From positions 1 to 5,093 of the forward strand of contig JAEZZE010000276.1 in the NCBI GenBank assembly GCA_023418755.1: 5,093 bases of DNA. The letters run 5' to 3'. The position numbers and the translations under genes were made by a program. This document shows positions 4,939 through 5,093 of the stretch, piece by piece. Each line of letters opens with the position of its first letter. The first letter of the stretch is position 1. This DNA is from Bacillota bacterium. GTDB lineage: Bacteria; Bacillota; Bacilli; Paenibacillales; Paenibacillaceae. The notes beneath the pieces were generated by a model. It was not told where the DNA came from, did no database searches, and saw only the letters and a list, made by a program, of their open reading frames with translations.

Positions 4939-5093
4939 TTGAAAGCATCCTCGTTCCGAAGCGCGGCCGGAGTCGGCCTAGGCCGACTGCTGAAGGCGGC
5001 GATCGTGGGAATATTCGTATTCCCGTTTCTATGGATGATCTCGACCTCGCTGCAGACGCTCAAAGAAACGCTGGCGTTTCCGCCGACCTGGAT
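4939..5093 (+). CDS. ABC importer permease, UgpE/MalG/AraQ-like (3' end cut by window)
   Basis: Only the first 51 codons plus two bases are present; the gene runs off the window. After a basic N-terminus (MKASSFRSAAGVGLGRLLK) comes a first membrane helix at about residues 20-36. It leads into the typical MalG-type block FPFLWMISTSLQT (28-40), then LKETLAFPPTW (41-51), which closely resembles the start of UgpE/AraQ permeases. It starts at TTG with a perfect ribosome binding site. It lies 44 bases after the first permease in the same direction, as expected for the second half of a heterodimeric CUT1 channel. The remaining helices, the EAA loop and probably a substrate-binding protein gene should lie beyond the window. 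Confidence 0.88.
   Translation, partial: MKASSFRSAAGVGLGRLLKAAIVGIFVFPFLWMISTSLQTLKETLAFPPTW

Noticed and set aside
3959..4948. 329-codon minus-strand open frame opposite the permease gene
   Set aside because: It is rich in His, Arg, Asp and Gln, which is what the reverse strand of a membrane-protein gene gives. It has no family resemblance.

Overview
The window looks like chromosomal DNA from a GC-rich Bacillota of the Paenibacillus/Cohnella type. The evidence is perfect AAGGAGG-type ribosome binding sites, use of GTG and TTG starts, a compact U-tailed intrinsic terminator, and protein motifs matching Bacillus/Paenibacillus families (YuxK-like DCC protein, AraM-like dehydrogenase, MsmX/UgpC-like ATPase). 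The genus is inferred from these signals, not from a search. All genes I accept lie on the + strand. The long minus-strand open frames are GC-driven shadows.

Layout: bases 1-115 hold no gene I can support, only a possible -10 box at 91-96 and a good ribosome binding site. A small DCC-family thiol-disulfide oxidoreductase (122-550) follows, apparently a single-gene unit closed by an intrinsic terminator at 617-646. Bases 551-932 carry no gene. They hold that terminator, further hairpins, an AT-rich stretch (721-800) with a weak promoter candidate, and a cluster of three near-adjacent palindromes (831-874) that could be an operator.

From 933 on there is what looks like one co-directional operon: an AraM/EgsA-type sn-glycerol-1-phosphate dehydrogenase (933-2129), a DeoR/GlpR-type regulator (2148-2906), and three components of a CUT1-type ABC importer. 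The importer parts are an UgpC/MalK-like ATPase (2974-4026), a first permease overlapping it by 8 bases (4019-4894), and a second permease starting at a TTG (4939) and cut off by the window end. A substrate-binding protein is expected but not seen; it may lie just downstream.

Working model (inference): the importer takes up a glycerol-phosphate-like or sugar/polyol compound, the DeoR protein senses a phosphorylated intermediate and controls the operon through the upstream palindromes, and the dehydrogenase interconverts sn-glycerol-1-phosphate and dihydroxyacetone phosphate. The pairing of the archaeal-handedness enzyme with an Ugp-like importer is the most interesting aspect. The individual families are all known, and I see no clear-cut new system.
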